Assembly (NCBI GenBank): GCA_002331255.1
Contig: DCZD01000037.1
Coordinates: forward strand, 1,847-10,470
DNA length: 8,624 bases
DNA from: Acidimicrobiaceae bacterium UBA2093
GTDB taxonomy: Bacteria > Actinomycetota > Acidimicrobiia > Acidimicrobiales > Ilumatobacteraceae
Reading direction: 5' to 3'
Positions 6,150 through 8,624 of the stretch are shown piece after piece. Numbering within the stretch: the stretch's first letter is position 1; each line of letters opens with the position of its first letter. Under the pieces are notes generated by a model that saw only the letters and a program-made list of their open reading frames with translations, was not told where the DNA came from and did no database searches. The position numbers and the translations under genes are program-made.

Positions 6150-7307
6150 ATGCGCAAGATGATTATTGCAATGACTGTGGTTGTGACTTCAGTGGGTGCT
6201 GTTGGTGCCCAAGTGGGTGCTGCGGCTCCGGCCGTGACCGTGCCAGGTCCTGCAGACTTGGTGGTGGACGCCGACTGGACACCAGTGCTTGGTGACGTCG
6301 TTGACATGAACTCGGTGAACTGTCGCGATGGGGCCACCACACACAAAAGTGTGAACGACCTCGAAACCGCCCTTAGTTCGAACCCGGTGAGGCTTCTCAA
6401 TGTGGTGAGCCTCGAATGCAAACCCACTCTCGCCGTCGAGGGCAAGGTCGTGAACATCACAGGCACCGCGAAGAGCGATTCCCTCGGGTTTTCTGACGGT
6501 GTGTTCAAGTTGAAGTGCAGTTTTCGTGCGAATCTCTCAATCACCGTTTCCATTGAGGCGGGCCTCAAAGTTCCAACGTTGATTGCCTTGAAGAACCTTG
6601 TGTCTTCCCAGTTGCCCGTTGCATGCTCGTTCACGGCAACGTCGGCAGCAAAGGGCGCGTCGCTCAGCGGAACAATTGAGGGTCTCGCCAATGTCGGCAC
6701 CAAGGCTTCAGAGCAATGTTCTCCGACTGCAGTGGCATGCGTGCCGTTCAGTCTCGATTCAGTGACGGTAACGGTTACTGACACAACCGGGTCACTCGAC
6801 GGACTGGTTGGCTCGGGTACGTACTCATATGCCGACACGTTCCAATTGACTGGCATCACCGACATGGTCGACAAGTTCAACGCCACCAAGAAAGCGATGG
6901 GTCTCGGAATTCGTAATCGCCCACGAGTCGACCCAGACCAAGGTGCGATGAAACTGACTTTTGCAGAGGGCGCAGGAAAGTCCACGATTCTCCGTCCGGC
7001 ACCGCTGAAGACTGGTGGACAAGGCATCGTGGCAGCCGGAGAGGGAGTTCAGGTTGCGACCGTTGCAGGGGCCAAGTGCTCGATCACACTTGCTAATGGC
7101 GCGAAGAAGTCCACGCTGACTGCTACTGCGTCAGCCGATGGTGTTGCCGTGCTCGGTTATTCGGCAACCACGCTCAAAGCAACGGCCAAGAAGATCGGCG
7201 CTGTGAAACGCGGGAAGACGCTTCCGACTGTGACTGTCACTGCGGCGTGCACCGCAGGTACAACAGTGATTCCTGCTGTCAGCGAAAAGGTTCAGCTCGC
7301 TATCTAA
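6150..7307 (+). CDS. secreted protein of unknown function with eight cysteines
   Basis: I do not recognise a family. From ATG 6150 the product is 385 residues. Residues 1-26 form a Sec-type signal peptide: MRK, a hydrophobic stretch MIIAMTVVVTSVGAVGA, and likely cleavage after Ala20 or near Ala26. There is no lipobox Cys, no further membrane segment and no C-terminal anchor, so the product is probably released or held non-covalently. Cysteines at 58, 90, 123, 159, 190, 197, 310 and 367 could make four disulfides. The body is rich in Val/Thr/Ser/Ala with alternating beta-type patterns (SVTVTVTDTTG, 204-214), and about 295-385 looks like a separate all-beta domain with one Cys pair and many Lys. 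An Ig-like fold is a guess. It has its own promoter. Its 3' end overlaps the convergent gene by 8 bases. Confidence 0.8.
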   Translation: MRKMIIAMTVVVTSVGAVGAQVGAAAPAVTVPGPADLVVDADWTPVLGDVVDMNSVNCRDGATTHKSVNDLETALSSNPVRLLNVVSLECKPTLAVEGKVVNITGTAKSDSLGFSDGVFKLKCSFRANLSITVSIEAGLKVPTLIALKNLVSSQLPVACSFTATSAAKGASLSGTIEGLANVGTKASEQCSPTAVACVPFSLDSVTVTVTDTTGSLDGLVGSGTYSYADTFQLTGITDMVDKFNATKKAMGLGIRNRPRVDPDQGAMKLTFAEGAGKSTILRPAPLKTGGQGIVAAGEGVQVATVAGAKCSITLANGAKKSTLTATASADGVAVLGYSATTLKATAKKIGAVKRGKTLPTVTVTAACTAGTTVIPAVSEKVQLAI

Positions 7308-8175
7308 TTCCGAGAATCTGACGGGTCTCGTCGTGGTTTGCCACGTGGTTCCCGCATTTCTTCACAAGGTCGATGGCCTCTGTGAGAAGTTCAAGATTGC
7401 TCACTTGGCGGTTACTCTCGAAGTCCTCTAGTCCGATGCGTAAGTGGCCGCCACGAGCCAGTACCTCTTCGGCAAATCCTGACTGAACAAGGTCGCCGCC
7501 GAGAGTCGCGCATGCCCATGGCAATCCGGTCCCGGTGAGTACATCGAGGTACAGGTCGAGCGCTGCCGTTGATGGCGGAAGTCCAAATGGTTGTCTGTCG
7601 GTGCCGAAGTAGAACTTGACAAAGGCGCCGGCAGCGAGCGCACCTGCACGAGCGTATGACGCGATGAGGCGAATGTAGCCAGGCTCAAAGCATGCGATGC
7701 TGGGCGCAAGTCGGAGAGCACGGCAGCGCTCATTGATGTTGGCAATGTCGCGTGGTGTGTAGCCGTAGAGAATTCCAGAGCCCGGCGCGCCGCTCTCGGT
7801 CGGTCGCCACAGCAAAGTGGCACCTGGGTCGAGCAAAGCCATATCAATGAGACCCATCTCATTGAGGTGCTCGTGGTGTTGCCACATCTTCGTGCCATCG
7901 CCCAGGTGATAGGCGTTTGCAGTCGGATACATCAGCGCTCGTGGGAACTGGCGTTGAAGTTCGGTGAAGACCTCAGCGCTGCGACGTGCCATGGACATTG
8001 GTTCTTTGTCAGCAAAGGTTCGAAAGTCGTCGTGATGGTGAAAGATTGACGCACCTGCTGCGAGGCAGTCGAGACCATCGCTAATCAGTTCATCGACACT
8101 GATTGGAACCTGACCCTGTTGGTCTTTGCGAGTGGGGCCGTTTACCGCGACCTCGATGATGACCGGTCGCGACAT
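7300..8175 (-). CDS. 3-keto-5-aminohexanoate cleavage family protein (BKACE)
   Basis: BKACE enzymes are Zn-dependent and condense a beta-keto acid with acetyl-CoA, yielding acetoacetate and a new acyl-CoA; Kce of lysine fermentation is the founder. The 291 residues match the family. Visible marks are IIEVAVNGP (6-14) with Glu8, the metal site F45-HHH-DD (His46 and His48 as ligands), YPTANAYHLG (83-92), a long central barrel, and H244-LRIGLED (244-251) with Glu250 as the expected third ligand. The C-terminus NLELLTEAIDL followed by NHVANHDETRQILG is typical. HHHDD replaces the common H-x-H-x-R, so substrate preference may differ from Kce. The gene starts two bases after the stop of the ABC ATPase gene, suggesting that the transporter supplies its substrate (inference). 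The exact keto acid is unknown. Confidence 0.85.
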   Translation of the reverse strand: MSRPVIIEVAVNGPTRKDQQGQVPISVDELISDGLDCLAAGASIFHHHDDFRTFADKEPMSMARRSAEVFTELQRQFPRALMYPTANAYHLGDGTKMWQHHEHLNEMGLIDMALLDPGATLLWRPTESGAPGSGILYGYTPRDIANINERCRALRLAPSIACFEPGYIRLIASYARAGALAAGAFVKFYFGTDRQPFGLPPSTAALDLYLDVLTGTGLPWACATLGGDLVQSGFAEEVLARGGHLRIGLEDFESNRQVSNLELLTEAIDLVKKCGNHVANHDETRQILGIR

Positions 8176-8177
8176 GA

Positions 8178-8624
8178 TCAGCGTGGGTTCGGGTGATGAC
8201 AGGCCACGAAGTGTCCCGCAGCGACTTCACGCAACTCGGGCTCTTGCTGTGCGCACAAGTCGGTGGCCGCTGGGCAGCGGGTGCGGAAACGACACCCTGA
8301 CGGCGGATTCATCGGTGATGGGGGCTCGCCATCAATCGTTGCCTTAGCGCGACCGCGTCGCGGGTCGGGTACCGGGACCGAGCCGATGAGCGCCTTGGCG
8401 TAGTGGTGTGCGGGGTTTGCATAGAGAGCGTCTGGTGGCGCAACTTCACACACCTTGCCCAGGTACATGACCAGCACCCGAGTTGAGACTTGCTTCACCA
8501 CCGAGAGGTCGTGGGAGATGAAGATCATGGTAAGACCGAAGCGATCCTTCATGTCCTGAAGAAGATTCAAGATCTGAGCTTGGATCGACACATCGAGGGC
8601 CGACACCGGTTCGTCGCAGATGAG
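8178..8624 (-). CDS. oligopeptide/dipeptide-type ABC transporter ATP-binding protein (C-terminal part)
   Basis: The gene enters from the right edge; 148 C-terminal residues are visible, and the GTG at 8606 is an internal Val rather than a start. The visible part begins in Walker B (LICDEP, 1-6), then D-loop SALD, the switch His38 in ISHDLSVV, and a Opp/Dpp C-terminal extension with YAKALIGSVPVPDPRR (75-90). The tail GCRFRTRCP (110-118) continues to ACHH (141-144), giving Cys111, Cys117, Cys124 and Cys142. This Cys pattern is the usual oligopeptide-ATPase C-terminal motif, reported in some homologues to bind an iron-sulfur cluster. VPVPDP favours the DppF/OppF side over DppD. Walker A and the LSGGQ motif lie outside the window. 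It would energise uptake of peptides or related small molecules, and it is coupled to the downstream BKACE gene. Confidence 0.88.
   Translation of the reverse strand, partial: LICDEPVSALDVSIQAQILNLLQDMKDRFGLTMIFISHDLSVVKQVSTRVLVMYLGKVCEVAPPDALYANPAHHYAKALIGSVPVPDPRRGRAKATIDGEPPSPMNPPSGCRFRTRCPAATDLCAQQEPELREVAAGHFVACHHPNPR

Noticed and set aside
6768..6778. Palindrome GTAACGGTTAC as an operator
   Set aside because: It is in the middle of the secreted-protein gene, in codons for a Val/Thr repeat, and is most simply explained by coding sequence.
6059..7027. Long open frame (322 codons) on the minus strand opposite the secreted-protein gene
   Set aside because: It lies antisense to a gene with a promoter, ribosome binding site and signal peptide. 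Its translation has no recognisable motif, and long antisense frames are expected opposite codon-biased GC-rich genes.
7332..7345. Hairpin CGTGG-TTTG-CCACG as a terminator between the convergent genes
   Set aside because: The stem is only five base pairs, it lies inside BKACE codons for a conserved His-Val-Ala-Asn-His stretch, and no T-run follows on either strand.
8178..8606. GTG at 8606 as the start of a short ABC protein
   Set aside because: The same frame continues to the window edge encoding LICDEP directly before it, which is the Walker B motif, so the gene is truncated by the window rather than short.

Overview
The window looks like chromosome from a moderately GC-rich actinobacterium. 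An environmental Acidimicrobiia-type lineage is the best guess, but this is an inference. It rests on a luciferase-like oxidoreductase of the F420-associated type, TANNNT -10 boxes (one placed for a leaderless start), a StrD-type long RmlA, and an actinobacterial flavour of RmlC. There is no rRNA, tRNA, insertion sequence, CRISPR array or prophage. No gap between genes exceeds about 75 bases.

Layout. (1) At the left edge is the ATPase of a Mn/Zn/Fe-type ABC importer, possibly preceded by the His-rich C-terminal tail of an upstream gene. (2) A compact plus-strand dTDP-deoxysugar operon in the order rmlA-rmlC-rmlB-rmlD starts from a likely leaderless promoter at the rmlA ATG. It would convert glucose-1-phosphate and dTTP to dTDP-glucose (RmlA), then to the 4-keto-6-deoxy sugar (RmlB), epimerise it (RmlC) and reduce it (RmlD), giving dTDP-L-rhamnose or a close relative for the cell envelope. 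(3) A luciferase-like flavin/F420 oxidoreductase and an SDR dehydrogenase follow directly. They overlap by ATGA and have no visible terminator before them, so they may belong to the same transcript. (4) A gene for an unrecognised secreted protein with eight cysteines follows, with its own promoter and a strong ribosome binding site. (5) On the minus strand, the C-terminal part of an oligopeptide-type ABC ATPase is coupled to a beta-keto acid cleavage enzyme (Kce/BKACE family). This pair converges on, and overlaps by 8 bases, the secreted-protein gene.

Most of this is ordinary metabolism. The most unusual signal is in the RmlC homologue. The Arg and Lys normally found in the RmlC active site are replaced, and the protein instead shows a near-complete metal-cupin pattern (HxH, Asp, His). 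This suggests altered chemistry or metal binding in an otherwise standard rhamnose operon. No novel multi-gene defence or mobile system was found.
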